Below are positions 8,074 to 15,374 of a stretch of 64,000 bases of DNA, in pieces. The translations under genes and the position numbers were made by a program. The stretch covers positions 57,500 through 121,499 of the forward strand of contig CAZMTP010000001.1 of the NCBI GenBank assembly GCA_964569185.1, written 5' to 3'. The notes under the pieces were generated by a model. That model was given only the letters and a program-made list of their open reading frames with translations. It was not told where the DNA came from and did not search any database. This DNA is from DATIJP01 sp964569185. GTDB taxonomy: Bacteria; Chlamydiota; Chlamydiia; Chlamydiales; Rhabdochlamydiaceae. The first letter of the stretch is position 1. The number at the start of each line of letters is the position of its first letter.

Positions 8074-9167
8074 AAATATTGATTGTCAAAACTTCGGCCA
8101 TCGGCGATGTGATCCAAGCCTTTCCTGTGGTGGCCTACATTAAAAAGAAAATGCCGGAGGCGGTCATTGATTGGGTCGTTGAGCAGGGGATTGCAGAGCT
8201 AGTGGCAGCCCATCCTGATGTGCATCAAGCGATTCCAGTGGACACAAAGAAGTGGAGAAAAACGCTTTTTCAAGTAGAAACATGGAGAGCCCTCAAACAG
8301 CTGCGCCAAACTTTACGAGAAACGTCCTATGACCTTTTAATTGATCTGCAAGGCAATAGTAAATCGGCCCTGTTTACCTGGATGGCCAAAAGTAGAGAAA
8401 AAGTGGGATATGATTTTAAGAGTTTGCCTGAAAAGCTTAATTACTTGGCCACTTTCAAGCGATTTTCGGTGTCTTTGGGAATGAGTATCCAGCAGCAATA
8501 TCTGCATCTTGTCCAAAGTTATTTTGGAGAGGTGTGGGAGCCATCAGAGCCGGTGCATCTCAAAGCAGAATTGCCCGCGCTCTCTCTTCAAAAACCTGTT
8601 TTGATGGTCTGTTTTGGATCGCGCTGGACCAATAAAAAACTTCCGCAAGAGACCATGGTCCAACTCTTAAAAAGGGCGACTTCTTTTTCTTTCCTTTTTA
8701 TCTTTTCTAATGAAGAAGAAAAGAAAGAGGCTAAAGAATTTCAGTCCCATTTTCCGGAAAATAGTCAGATTTTAGGGGGACTGACCTTGCCGCAACTACA
8801 AAAGTTGATGCATAGAGTGAATGGCGTTATTTCTATGGATTCGGCCACACTGCATCTTTGCGGCACTACGGCTACGCCAAGTTTTAGTGTTTTTGGTCCC
8901 TCTTCTGCGCACGTGTACAAACCATTTGGCACAGACCATTTTGCAGTGCAGGGCAGCTGTCCTTATGGGAGAAAATTTGTGAAACGGTGTCCGATTTTGC
9001 GCAGTTGTCCTACAGGGGCCTGCATTAAAGAGCTGAGCGCTGATACACTTTTTCAAACATTTGAAAATTTTTTAAGTAGATGTTTGATCGATTCTTTTGT
9101 TTCTCCAAATAGCTGTTCCTCTGGCAATTCTTCAATTTCCTCTAATGTCCACCAACGCAATAGCTGA
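8070..9167 (+). CDS. waaC: LPS heptosyltransferase I family protein (GT9)
   Basis: The N terminus (MKILIVKTSAIGDVIQAFPV, then DWVVEQGIAELVAAHPDV) is very close to enterobacterial WaaC, which adds the first heptose to Kdo in the LPS inner core using ADP-heptose. A later segment, ISMDSATLHLCGTTATPSF, corresponds to the GT9 nucleotide-sugar site. The 365 residues exceed the usual 320-330. The extra tail past about residue 328, Ser/Asn-rich, lies over the 3' end of the opposite Nudix gene (115-base overlap), so the ancestral stop near 9053 may have been lost or an indel may be present. The presence of waaC suggests a heptose-containing core, unlike the Kdo-only LPS of Chlamydiaceae. Confidence 0.88.
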   Translation: MKILIVKTSAIGDVIQAFPVVAYIKKKMPEAVIDWVVEQGIAELVAAHPDVHQAIPVDTKKWRKTLFQVETWRALKQLRQTLRETSYDLLIDLQGNSKSALFTWMAKSREKVGYDFKSLPEKLNYLATFKRFSVSLGMSIQQQYLHLVQSYFGEVWEPSEPVHLKAELPALSLQKPVLMVCFGSRWTNKKLPQETMVQLLKRATSFSFLFIFSNEEEKKEAKEFQSHFPENSQILGGLTLPQLQKLMHRVNGVISMDSATLHLCGTTATPSFSVFGPSSAHVYKPFGTDHFAVQGSCPYGRKFVKRCPILRSCPTGACIKELSADTLFQTFENFLSRCLIDSFVSPNSCSSGNSSISSNVHQRNS

Positions 9168-9517
9168 CCAGGATGTAAGATGCCTCCAGTAGGCCGGGCC
9201 AGATAAATTAGATCAATATGCTGGTGTGCCCCAGAATCGCCATGAGGGGGAATATTTTCCAGAAGACAAAAGTAAGGCCGCTGGATACTGCGCGCATTCC
9301 ACGCATTGATCCAGAGATTTTCCTGTTTGATATATTCGATTTGCAAACCTGTTTCTTCTAAAACTTCTCGCTTACCGCATTCGGGGGGCGTTTCATTCGC
9401 CTCTAGGTGGCCGCCGGGCGGCAACCATTTTTGATGTTTAGGGTGGTAAAGGAGAAGCGTTTTACCTTCTTCAATGAGATACACGGTCACTGTGAACTGT
9501 CTTTCTATCATCATCAC
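9053..9517 (-). CDS. Nudix hydrolase
   Basis: A 154-residue protein with a perfect Nudix box at residues 36-58: G x5 E x7 REVLEETGL, reading GHLEANETPPECGK then REVLEETGL. The Glu residues bind the divalent metal that cleaves nucleoside diphosphates linked to another moiety. The upstream PPG and the downstream helix are typical of MutT/NUDIX housekeeping enzymes; the substrate is unknown. The gene is divergent from mazG, another nucleotide-cleaning enzyme, with only 16 bases between the two start codons. Its 3' end lies under the extended tail of waaC. Confidence 0.9.
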   Translation of the reverse strand: MMMIERQFTVTVYLIEEGKTLLLYHPKHQKWLPPGGHLEANETPPECGKREVLEETGLQIEYIKQENLWINAWNARSIQRPYFCLLENIPPHGDSGAHQHIDLIYLARPTGGILHPGQLLRWWTLEEIEELPEEQLFGETKESIKHLLKKFSNV

Positions 9518-9520
9518 TGT

Positions 9521-9526
9521 TATAAT
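9521..9526 (+). promoter_or_regulatory. Candidate -10 element directly before mazG
   Basis: A consensus TATAAT ends 7 bases before ATG 9534. If used, transcription would begin at or within a base or two of the start codon, giving a leaderless mazG message; there is no Shine-Dalgarno in this spot. The -35 position (TGTCTT) matches the consensus poorly, so this is only a candidate. Confidence 0.35.
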
Positions 9527-9533
9527 TGCGATT

Positions 9534-10145
9534 ATGAATAAATTTGAAGATCTTTTGCAAGTGGCAGAAACGCTCCAAGGGCCGGATGGCTGTCCGTGGG
9601 ATAAAAAACAGACGTTTACTACATTGCAGCCTTATGTTTTGGAAGAGGCCCATGAACTGCTAGAGGCGGTGGATCAGAATGATGACCGGATGATTAAGGA
9701 AGAGCTGGGCGATCTTTTATACACGCTGATTTTCTATGGGAAAATTGCTGAAAAATCGAAACGGTTCACCATTTGGGATGTGATCGATCAGGTGAAAGAG
9801 AAGCTGATCCGCCGCCATCCGCATGTTTTTGGAAGTGCTAAGGCAGCCACTGTTGAAGAGGTGGTCAAAACATGGGATGCGGTCAAAAAAGAGGAAAATA
9901 AAGAAAAGAAGCGCAAACATTTTTTAGAAGGGATTCCAAAAACATTGCCACTTCTTGCTAGGGCGCAAAAAATTTTAAACAAAATGAAACGGTCCCATAT
10001 TTCATGGAAAACAGAGGCCAGTTTAGGCGGTAAATTATTGGCTTTGGTGGCTGAGGCAGAAGAGGCGGGACTGGATGCTGAAACAGAGCTGCGGCGCGCT
10101 CTTGCTAAAGTGGAAAATGATTTAGAACATAATTCTCTAATCTAG
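9534..10145 (+). CDS. mazG: Nucleoside triphosphate pyrophosphohydrolase MazG
   Basis: MazG hydrolyses (d)NTPs to monophosphates and helps clean the nucleotide pool. The 203-residue product carries the all-alpha NTP-PPase motif: EEAHELLEAVDQND followed by KEELGDLLYTLIFY (ExxE...ExxD), with GCPWDKKQT before it and RRHPHVFG after it, all as in E. coli MazG. E. coli MazG is about 263 residues with two such domains; the second is shortened here and lacks an obvious second ExxE-ExxD, so this is effectively a single-domain form. The start at 9534 (MNKFEDLL) lines up with E. coli; an upstream in-frame ATG at 9474 would overlap the Nudix gene by 44 bases and is less likely. Confidence 0.93.
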   Translation: MNKFEDLLQVAETLQGPDGCPWDKKQTFTTLQPYVLEEAHELLEAVDQNDDRMIKEELGDLLYTLIFYGKIAEKSKRFTIWDVIDQVKEKLIRRHPHVFGSAKAATVEEVVKTWDAVKKEENKEKKRKHFLEGIPKTLPLLARAQKILNKMKRSHISWKTEASLGGKLLALVAEAEEAGLDAETELRRALAKVENDLEHNSLI

Positions 10146-10157
10146 TATTTTTTTCAC

Positions 10158-11138
10158 ATGAACAAAAGATATTTGTTGCTGTCGCTCTCGTTTCTTTCCA
10201 CCATGTATGGCCGCACCTGTTGCCCTCCAGGAATTGATGACCATATACTGGTGAGGGCCGATGGGATGTATTTGAGGCGCTCCAATTTTCCGGAACGCAC
10301 ACTAGCACAAAATACAGCGATTACAGATGCCAATGGAAATCCAAAATCTGTGATCAAAAGTGAAAACTTAGCGGGCCATTGGGACTGGAAACCAGGCTAT
10401 TATGGGAATCTCACTTATTTCAAAAGTGAAAAGAGTTCTGTAGAAGCACTTTACTATTATGTGCTGCCTTGGCATGCCCGAGAGGTGACCGGAGCTGCCG
10501 CATCGCTTGCATTTCCCTTTCATGATTCCACATTTACTACCGATTTCATCAACGCCAGTTTTGTGGAGGCCAAATATATCTCCCAATTGCAAAATGGAGA
10601 ATTTAATCTGTGGCGTCACCTAACTCCGCGCCGCATTAACTATTTTTCTGCTTCCTGGATTCTGGGCTTTCGTTTTATGTATTTGGGAGAAAAACTCAGG
10701 CTTACCTATACCCAGAGCAGCAATGTGTCTGATTACGATATTAAAGCAAGAAACTATCTTTATGGGTTGCAATTAGGTGGTGTTCTTGAGATTAATCCAG
10801 GGCCGCGTTGGACCTGGACAGTGATCATTAAAGGCGCTGGGTTTGCAAATGAGGCCTTTTCTAAAGTGTTTTTAGGAGATCAGAATAATACTGTAGTGCT
10901 AAGAAATTTTCATAAAAGGCGCTGGACACCTGCTTGCTTGATTGAGGGGATTGGTTCGCTTACCTATCAGATATGGGAACATCTCAATATTCATGTGGGA
11001 TATCAAGCCTTTTTGGCTACAGGTTTTGCATTGGCCCCAGAGCAGCTTGAGAAAGATTCCGGTTCCCATCGGCATATCGATGTCGATAGCAATCTTGTCC
11101 TCGACGGCGCTTTTGCGGGATTAACCCTTAGTTTTTAA
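10158..11138 (+). CDS. Predicted outer-membrane beta-barrel protein (MOMP-like)
   Basis: A 326-residue protein with a signal peptide (MNKRYLLLSLSFLSTMYG), a Cys pair just after it (RTCCPPGIDDHIL), then aromatic-rich amphipathic strands (NYFSASWILGFRFMYLGEK, LYGLQLGGVLEINPGPRW) and a terminal strand ending in Phe (FAGLTLSF). This is the layout of the MOMP-like barrels that are expanded in environmental chlamydiae. It shares the after-signal CCPP motif and the early LVRADGMYLRR-type strand with the protein at 31440. It follows mazG by 12 bases. Porin activity is inference. Confidence 0.82.
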   Translation: MNKRYLLLSLSFLSTMYGRTCCPPGIDDHILVRADGMYLRRSNFPERTLAQNTAITDANGNPKSVIKSENLAGHWDWKPGYYGNLTYFKSEKSSVEALYYYVLPWHAREVTGAAASLAFPFHDSTFTTDFINASFVEAKYISQLQNGEFNLWRHLTPRRINYFSASWILGFRFMYLGEKLRLTYTQSSNVSDYDIKARNYLYGLQLGGVLEINPGPRWTWTVIIKGAGFANEAFSKVFLGDQNNTVVLRNFHKRRWTPACLIEGIGSLTYQIWEHLNIHVGYQAFLATGFALAPEQLEKDSGSHRHIDVDSNLVLDGAFAGLTLSF

Positions 11139-11250
11139 CGTGCCCGTGAGCGCGTGCCCGAAAAAGGGCAGCAGGGGAAACGCAGTGTGCCCTGACTGTC
11201 TTGTGGCGTCTTTTTCTTTTTTCTAAATTCGCTCGGGCACGGGCACATTA
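11137..11250. repeat. Palindromic intergenic repeat, GTGCCCGTG family, copy 1
   Basis: The left end reads AACGTGCCCGTG and the right end CGGGCACGGGCACATT, an inverted repeat of about 114 bases. Its interior (GGCAGCAGGGGAAACGCAG, then GTGCCCTGACTG) aligns with the reverse complement of the repeat at 27620-27732. It begins in the stop codon of the barrel gene and may act as its transcription terminator. Confidence 0.8.
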
Positions 11251-11267
11251 AAGAAAAAAATCAAAAT

Positions 11268-11322
11268 TGACCTGGGAAAAAAAGAGAACCGGAGAAATTC
11301 CAAAACATAGGCCTTATTCCTT
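11268..11322 (-). repeat. Partial copy of SRP RNA 3' end, left of the gap
   Basis: These 55 bases are identical to the 3' portion and flank of the SRP RNA gene at 11655-11709. They stop exactly at the N run, so the copy may be the collapsed end of a contig rather than an independent copy. Confidence 0.75.
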
Positions 11323-11422
11323 NNNNNNNNNNNNNNNNNNNNNNNNNNNNNNNNNNNNNNNNNNNNNNNNNNNNNNNNNNNNNNNNNNNNNNNNNNNNNN
11401 NNNNNNNNNNNNNNNNNNNNNN
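11323..11422. other. Assembly gap (100 Ns)
   Basis: Exactly 100 Ns, the usual placeholder for a gap of unknown size. The 46 bases on the left side of the gap are repeated directly on the right side, so two contigs ending in the same repeat were joined here. True content and length are unknown; frames read through it mean nothing. Confidence 0.98.
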
Positions 11423-11476
11423 AAAAAAAGAGAACCGGAGAAATTCCAAAACATAGGCCTTATTCCTTAAAGCTGC
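11423..11476 (-). repeat. Partial copy of SRP RNA 3' end, right of the gap
   Basis: A second partial copy, identical to the SRP RNA gene from its poly-T end to the sequence AAGCTGCT (plus-strand reading), after which it diverges. It lacks the conserved SRP tip loop, so it is not a functional SRP RNA. Confidence 0.8.
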
Positions 11477-11485
11477 TCTGAGGCT

Positions 11486-11630
11486 CCAAAAAACTCTCGA
11501 ACAGAGCCATTTTAACCATCTTTTGATTTTTATCTGCGTTCTCGCTCTCGCTGACTTTATGCAAGTCAGCTTCGAGCTCCGAACTTGGCTAAAAATCAAA
11601 ATCTGGCCAAACTGGCTTGTGTTCTCGATT
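11486..11630. repeat. Large imperfect palindrome between SRP RNA copies
   Basis: Two arms centred near 11560 pair over roughly 65 bases with mismatches. The inner part reads CTGACTT-TATGC-AAGTCAG; farther out GATTTTTA pairs with TAAAAATC, and CTCGAACAGAGCCATTTT with AAACTGGCTTGTGTTCTCGA. It contains no protein frame I believe. It lies between the partial SRP copy at 11423 and the SRP RNA gene and looks like a small non-coding mobile repeat. Confidence 0.6.
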
Positions 11631-11663
11631 TTTTTACAGCCTTGGTTCCGGTCCTGACCTGGG

Positions 11664-11772
11664 AAAAAAAGAGAACCGGAGAAATTCCAAAACATAGGCC
11701 TTATTCCTTAAAGCTGCTACCTTCCGGTCCTGACTTGGTTCGGAGGGCCTATTCTTTGGGGTCCCCGGTTCA
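11664..11772 (-). ncRNA. ffs: Signal recognition particle RNA (small bacterial 4.5S type)
   Basis: On the minus strand the sequence contains GTCAGGACCGGAAGGTAGC (helix 8 at about 11713-11735), with the universal GGAA tetraloop and the two internal loops that bind Ffh. The 5' end, GAACCGGGGACCCCAAAG, pairs with the 3' end, TTTGGAATTTCTCCGGTTC, and GAATAGGCC with GGCCTATG. This gives the long hairpin of about 100 nt expected for 4.5S RNA. A run of seven Ts follows directly, so the hairpin is its own terminator. SRP RNA works with Ffh and FtsY to deliver membrane proteins to SecYEG. It lies downstream of the spoIID-like gene on the same strand and has its own promoter. Confidence 0.93.
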
Positions 11773-11779
11773 AAGGATT

Positions 11780-11808
11780 AGTTTAGCAAATAGGGGGCTT
11801 ATTGCCAA
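11780..11808 (-). promoter_or_regulatory. Predicted promoter of the SRP RNA gene
   Basis: On the minus strand TTGGCA (11803-11808) is followed, after 17 bases, by TAAACT (11780-11785). The first paired base of the SRP RNA lies 8 bases further on, just where a sigma66/sigma70-type promoter would start transcription. The promoter overlaps the last codons of the spoIID-like gene. Confidence 0.7.
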
Positions 11809-13013
11809 ACAGGGGAAAGTTTTTCTTCACTCAAATTTTCTTTGGCATCCAACGTACGCATATAAACGAGCTGAACCCCTGGGAAAAATGTTTTCAAAAT
11901 TTTTCTTGGGTTTTCGCGGCGTTTCACCAGGATCTCAGCGCTAGCCAGGCAAAGACCAACACCGGGTCCTTGGCCATAGCCAGAAAAGGTGACCTGATTC
12001 TCCTCTGCTTTCACAGTGAAATCATTGCTTTTGAGTAGGGCAGGCCCCAACGCTTTTTGCAAACTGAAAAAGTCGATATCTTTGACCTCATCTTGATTGC
12101 TGCAACGAAGGCCATACACTTTTCCGCTTTTATCTGCATTGAAAAGATCGATTTTTGTCACTGTATCCAATTGTGCGAGCTCAGCCAGTTTCTGTTTGTC
12201 TACAGTAAAGCTCCAGGCGCTCTTTGCGCGATGGAATGCCGAAGGAAGGGCATCGACACCGGGAGGGGTTTTGCCTCCTTTTCTAAAGACAGAAGCATAG
12301 GAAGCAGTTTTCCCTGCGCAATCTTGCGACCAGATCGTAGGAAACGGTTCGTCATTAAATGTCATGATCAGATGTTTGGTTTTATCTACTGCGTTTTCAA
12401 TATATTTGCTCTTTTGCGCGCCATCAACACCGGTATAATGGGTCTTTTGCGCATCTACATGCCAGCTCGCCTCTTTGTTTTTGCGCGCTAAATGGTAAAG
12501 GTTGGTGCGTGCCACTATGGCGACCATATCTAGAAGTTCTTCAGATACTTGTGCTGCTTCATAGGCTAAAGTGGATTTTAAATAGCTTTCTATATCGACT
12601 TCATTGATCACGCTAAGTTGATCACCGACGCTGTAGATCTCTATACAGCCTTTGTATTGCACTCCATTCACTAAAACGCTGCTTTCTGAATCGCCTGGAA
12701 CAAGACGCATCTCGAAAATGCTCGGGAGCACTTCACCCCACCTCAATCCTCCTTTTGCCACAGAGACAGTGCCTTTTTTCCCGTAGATACTCGATTCGAT
12801 CAGCCCCTCTGATTTGGGATGATAGATCAAAAATTTGCCCCTAACATCTAAATAAACATCGGGGGTGAGCTTTTCTAAAACCACTTTAATAGTGGCCGGT
12901 TTGGCCTTTTTGGAAATATCGCTGGGAACAGAATTTTGATGATTGGGCTGTGCGGTAAATGCAAAGGGGGAAATGCATAGAGAGCAACAGGCCAATAAAA
13001 ACGGAATTTTCAT
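11799..13013 (-). CDS. SpoIID/LytB domain protein, probable peptidoglycan-acting enzyme
   Basis: A 404-residue secreted protein: signal peptide MKIPFLLACCSLCISPFAFT, a Lys-rich linker, then the SpoIID/LytB domain. The domain is seen in INEVDIESYLKSTLAYEAA (the catalytic-type Glu region), MVAIVARTNLYHLARKN, IWSQDCAGKTASYASVF and FSGYGQGPGVGLCLASAEIL (the closing GHGxGxGxSQ-like motif). SpoIID is a lytic transglycosylase on denuded peptidoglycan; chlamydiae make a thin septal peptidoglycan ring and chlamydial SpoIID-like proteins have been linked to division. The position directly behind ruvB matches, as I recall it, C. trachomatis CT041. The start overlaps the ruvB stop by 4 bases. Confidence 0.88.
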   Translation of the reverse strand: MKIPFLLACCSLCISPFAFTAQPNHQNSVPSDISKKAKPATIKVVLEKLTPDVYLDVRGKFLIYHPKSEGLIESSIYGKKGTVSVAKGGLRWGEVLPSIFEMRLVPGDSESSVLVNGVQYKGCIEIYSVGDQLSVINEVDIESYLKSTLAYEAAQVSEELLDMVAIVARTNLYHLARKNKEASWHVDAQKTHYTGVDGAQKSKYIENAVDKTKHLIMTFNDEPFPTIWSQDCAGKTASYASVFRKGGKTPPGVDALPSAFHRAKSAWSFTVDKQKLAELAQLDTVTKIDLFNADKSGKVYGLRCSNQDEVKDIDFFSLQKALGPALLKSNDFTVKAEENQVTFSGYGQGPGVGLCLASAEILVKRRENPRKILKTFFPGVQLVYMRTLDAKENLSEEKLSPVWQ

Positions 13014-14020
13014 AAGTTATCTCCATCATTAAGTTGAATCTTTAAATGTTCATAAGCAAATTTTGTGACTTCACGCCCCCGAGGAGTCCGCTTCAAAAAC
13101 CCTTGCATGATCAGATAGGGCTCATATACTTCTTCGATGGTCACAGGGTCTTCTCCAAGAGCGACAGCCAAAGTATTCAAACCTACAGGTCCGCCTTCAT
13201 GATGCTCAATGATCAAAGACAAGATCTTTTTGTCCATCTCATCTAGGCCTTGATCGTCTATAGCAAGCATCAATAGCGCCTGGTTTGCGATCGTCTGATT
13301 TATGACTCTATGGCCATGGATCTCTGCATAATCGCGCACCCAACGCAACAGATGGTTCGCAATCCGCGGTGTCCCACGGGCACGTAGGGCAATTTCTAAT
13401 GCTCCTTTTTCATCAATGCCAATCTTAAGAATCTTTGCAGAACGTAGCACAATCTGCTTAAGCACTTGTGGATCATAATAATCTAATCGGTAGGTAAAAG
13501 AAAAGCGGGATCGCATAGGACTGCTCAAAAGACCAAAGCGGGTTGTGGCTCCGATTAATGTGAAGGGAGCCAGTTTAATCTGGACAGAGCGCGCAGATGG
13601 TCCGCTATCGATCATCAGATCAAGTGAGAAATTCTCCATAGCAGAATAGAGATATTCTTCAATGACTTTAGGCAAGCGATGGATCTCATCGATAAAGAGC
13701 AGGTCATTTTCTTTTAAATTGGTGAGGATCCCCGCTAAATCGGCAGCTTTTTCTAATGCGGGCCCAGAGGTAGTAGTGAGATTTCCGCCCATTTCTTTGG
13801 CAAGAATGGTTGCCAGAGTGGTCTTCCCAAGACCTGGAGGCCCATAGAAAAGGCAGTGGCCCAACGCTTCTTTTCTTTTTTTGGCGGCGCCGAGGAAGAT
13901 TTCCAGGCGCTCTTTTAATTTTTCTTGCCCTAAAAACTCGATCAATTGGAATGGACGCACTGTCACTTCAAAAGATTCATCAGGTTTTTTTGTCCATGAA
14001 GATTGAGTAAAAGATTCCAT
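13010..14020 (-). CDS. ruvB: Holliday junction branch-migration ATPase RuvB
   Basis: A 336-residue AAA+ motor that drives branch migration with RuvA. Walker A, GPPGLGKT, sits at 60-67; Walker B is LLFIDEIHRLP; sensor and arginine-finger region IGATTRFGLLSSPMRSRF follows; and the C-terminal winged helix includes GLNTLAVALGEDPVTIEEVYEPYL. Length and motifs are those of a complete RuvB. It is transcribed ahead of the spoIID-like gene with a 4-base overlap and is divergent from dcd, 64 bases apart. Confidence 0.98.
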   Translation of the reverse strand: MESFTQSSWTKKPDESFEVTVRPFQLIEFLGQEKLKERLEIFLGAAKKRKEALGHCLFYGPPGLGKTTLATILAKEMGGNLTTTSGPALEKAADLAGILTNLKENDLLFIDEIHRLPKVIEEYLYSAMENFSLDLMIDSGPSARSVQIKLAPFTLIGATTRFGLLSSPMRSRFSFTYRLDYYDPQVLKQIVLRSAKILKIGIDEKGALEIALRARGTPRIANHLLRWVRDYAEIHGHRVINQTIANQALLMLAIDDQGLDEMDKKILSLIIEHHEGGPVGLNTLAVALGEDPVTIEEVYEPYLIMQGFLKRTPRGREVTKFAYEHLKIQLNDGDNL

Positions 14021-14084
14021 AAAATAAACCTATAAATATATACTGTAGCACATTCCCTATTCTACTTATACAGAGGATTTATCC

Positions 14085-14651
14085 ATGAGCATCCAATCTG
14101 ATCGCTGGATTCGAGCAATGGCAAAAAAACATAAAATGATCGAGCCTTTCTCTGACACTTTAGTGCGTCAGGTAGAAGGAAAAAAGGTCATTAGTTTTGG
14201 ACTTTCGAGCTATGGCTATGATCTGCGTGTTTCCAATGAATTTAAGATCTTTACCAATCTGAATAACTCCCTTGTGGACCCGAAAAACTTTAGTCCGAGC
14301 GCTTTTGTCGATGTAAAGGCGGATACCTGCATTATCCCGCCCAATTCATTTGCTTTAGCGCGAAGCGTGGAATATTTCCGTATCCCACGCAACGTCCTCA
14401 CATTGTGTATTGGGAAATCCACCTATGCGCGGTGCGGGATTATTGTCAATGTGACGCCTTTTGAGCCTGAATGGGAAGGCTATGTCACATTGGAGATTTC
14501 AAATACAACTCCATTGCCGGCAAAGATTTATGCGAATGAAGGTCTGGCGCAAGTGCTTTTCTATCAAGCTACTGAAGACTGTGAAGTTTCTTATGCTGAT
14601 AGAAAAGGAAAATATATGGGGCAAAAAGAAATCACCCTTCCTCTTGCATGA
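14085..14651 (+). CDS. dcd: dCTP deaminase
   Basis: A 188-residue enzyme that deaminates dCTP to dUTP on the route to dTTP. Visible family motifs are SYGYDLRVSNEF near the N terminus, CIGKSTYARCGIIVNVTP in the middle (with the catalytic-site Ser, Arg and Glu region) and FEPEWEGYVTLEISNTTP. The length agrees with bacterial Dcd. It lies divergent to ruvB, the same neighbourhood as CT039-CT040 in C. trachomatis as I recall it. Confidence 0.96.
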   Translation: MSIQSDRWIRAMAKKHKMIEPFSDTLVRQVEGKKVISFGLSSYGYDLRVSNEFKIFTNLNNSLVDPKNFSPSAFVDVKADTCIIPPNSFALARSVEYFRIPRNVLTLCIGKSTYARCGIIVNVTPFEPEWEGYVTLEISNTTPLPAKIYANEGLAQVLFYQATEDCEVSYADRKGKYMGQKEITLPLA

Positions 14652-14694
14652 TAATGGCCATTTTTTTATGAACTGAGATAGAGGTCACTTAACT

Positions 14695-15006
14695 TTGAGC
14701 CAGATACTATCTAAGAACCGTTTTTTCTCCAATTTTCTCCGTCGCTGGGGGTGGGTTTTTTTGTTTACTTTTCTCTGCTGGGGCCTCTATGCCAAGGGGA
14801 TGCAAAAAAAGAAAGAGATCTTTTTGCAGCTTGATACCAAAATCAAGCAGATGGAGCTGCAGCGCCTGACCGCCATGCAAAAACGGGAAGATCTACGGCT
14901 CCAGATCGAGAGTCAGACCGATCCTGCCTGGATCGAGATGCTGCTCAAGAAGAAGCTAGGCGTTGTCCCCGAAGGACAGATCAAAGTCTATTTCGAGCGA
15001 GATTAA
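14695..15006 (+). CDS. FtsB/DivIC-like septum initiator protein
   Basis: A 103-residue bitopic protein. A short basic cytoplasmic end (LSKNRFFSNFLRRWG) is followed by one membrane helix (WVFLFTFLCWGLYAKG), a coiled coil with heptads (IFLQLDTKIKQMELQRL) and a C-terminal segment SQTDPAWIEMLLKKKLGVV, which matches the FtsB/DivIC pattern of a conserved D-P-x-x-I/W-E followed by a basic LG(V/M). These proteins link FtsQ/FtsL in the divisome, and chlamydiae lack FtsZ but keep some divisome parts. The start codon is TTG at 14695, with a GAGG-like site upstream. The match is to the family shape, not to a unique sequence. Confidence 0.72.
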   Translation: MSQILSKNRFFSNFLRRWGWVFLFTFLCWGLYAKGMQKKKEIFLQLDTKIKQMELQRLTAMQKREDLRLQIESQTDPAWIEMLLKKKLGVVPEGQIKVYFERD

Positions 15007-15095
15007 AAATATTAAAATTCAGTGGCTTACATTTCTTTATTGCACAGAATTCTGTATTTCTGTATTTTTTCAGATATAAAAATGAGGTATATAAA

Positions 15096-15374
15096 ATGAG
15101 AGAACAGTCTTATTCAAGATTAACTGTTGATATGACTCCTGATCAACATATGTGTGTGAAAATGGCAAGTGCAAAGTTGGGTTTGTCTATGAAAGATTTC
15201 ATGATTTCAGCAGCTCTTCAGAAAATTGAAGAAATTGAAGATGAGTGGTTATTTAAAAGAGCACAAGAGACTTTAAAAAGAATTGAATCCGGTGAAGAGA
15301 AAGTAGTGGATTTGGAAACCGTGAAAAGAAGACTAAAAAAGAAAAAAAGTTTTCCAAATAGAGTTTCATTGTGA
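15096..15374 (+). CDS. Type II antitoxin-like protein
   Basis: A 92-residue protein with an N-terminal ribbon-helix-helix-like segment (SRLTVDMTPDQHMCVKMASA followed by KLGLSMKDFMISAAL) and an acidic-then-basic helical tail (EEIEDEWLFKRAQETLKRI). This is the usual design of an antitoxin that binds DNA with its N terminus and its toxin with its tail. GAGG at 15083 serves as ribosome binding site. Its stop overlaps the start of a RelE-type toxin by 4 bases (GTGA), the tight coupling typical of such pairs. The toxin is frameshifted, so the antitoxin may be a remnant. Confidence 0.75.
   Translation: MREQSYSRLTVDMTPDQHMCVKMASAKLGLSMKDFMISAALQKIEEIEDEWLFKRAQETLKRIESGEEKVVDLETVKRRLKKKKSFPNRVSL

Noticed and set aside
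11261..11695. Open frames crossing the N run on both strands
   Set aside because: They exist only because the Ns contain no stops; the sequence on both sides is SRP RNA repeat.
11137..11800. CRISPR array
   Set aside because: The repeats here are palindromic elements and SRP RNA fragments, not short direct repeats with regular spacers; no cas genes are in the window.
11585..11944. 119-residue plus-strand frame over the SRP RNA
   Set aside because: It is antisense to the SRP RNA gene and the end of the SpoIID-like gene and has no homology I recognise.
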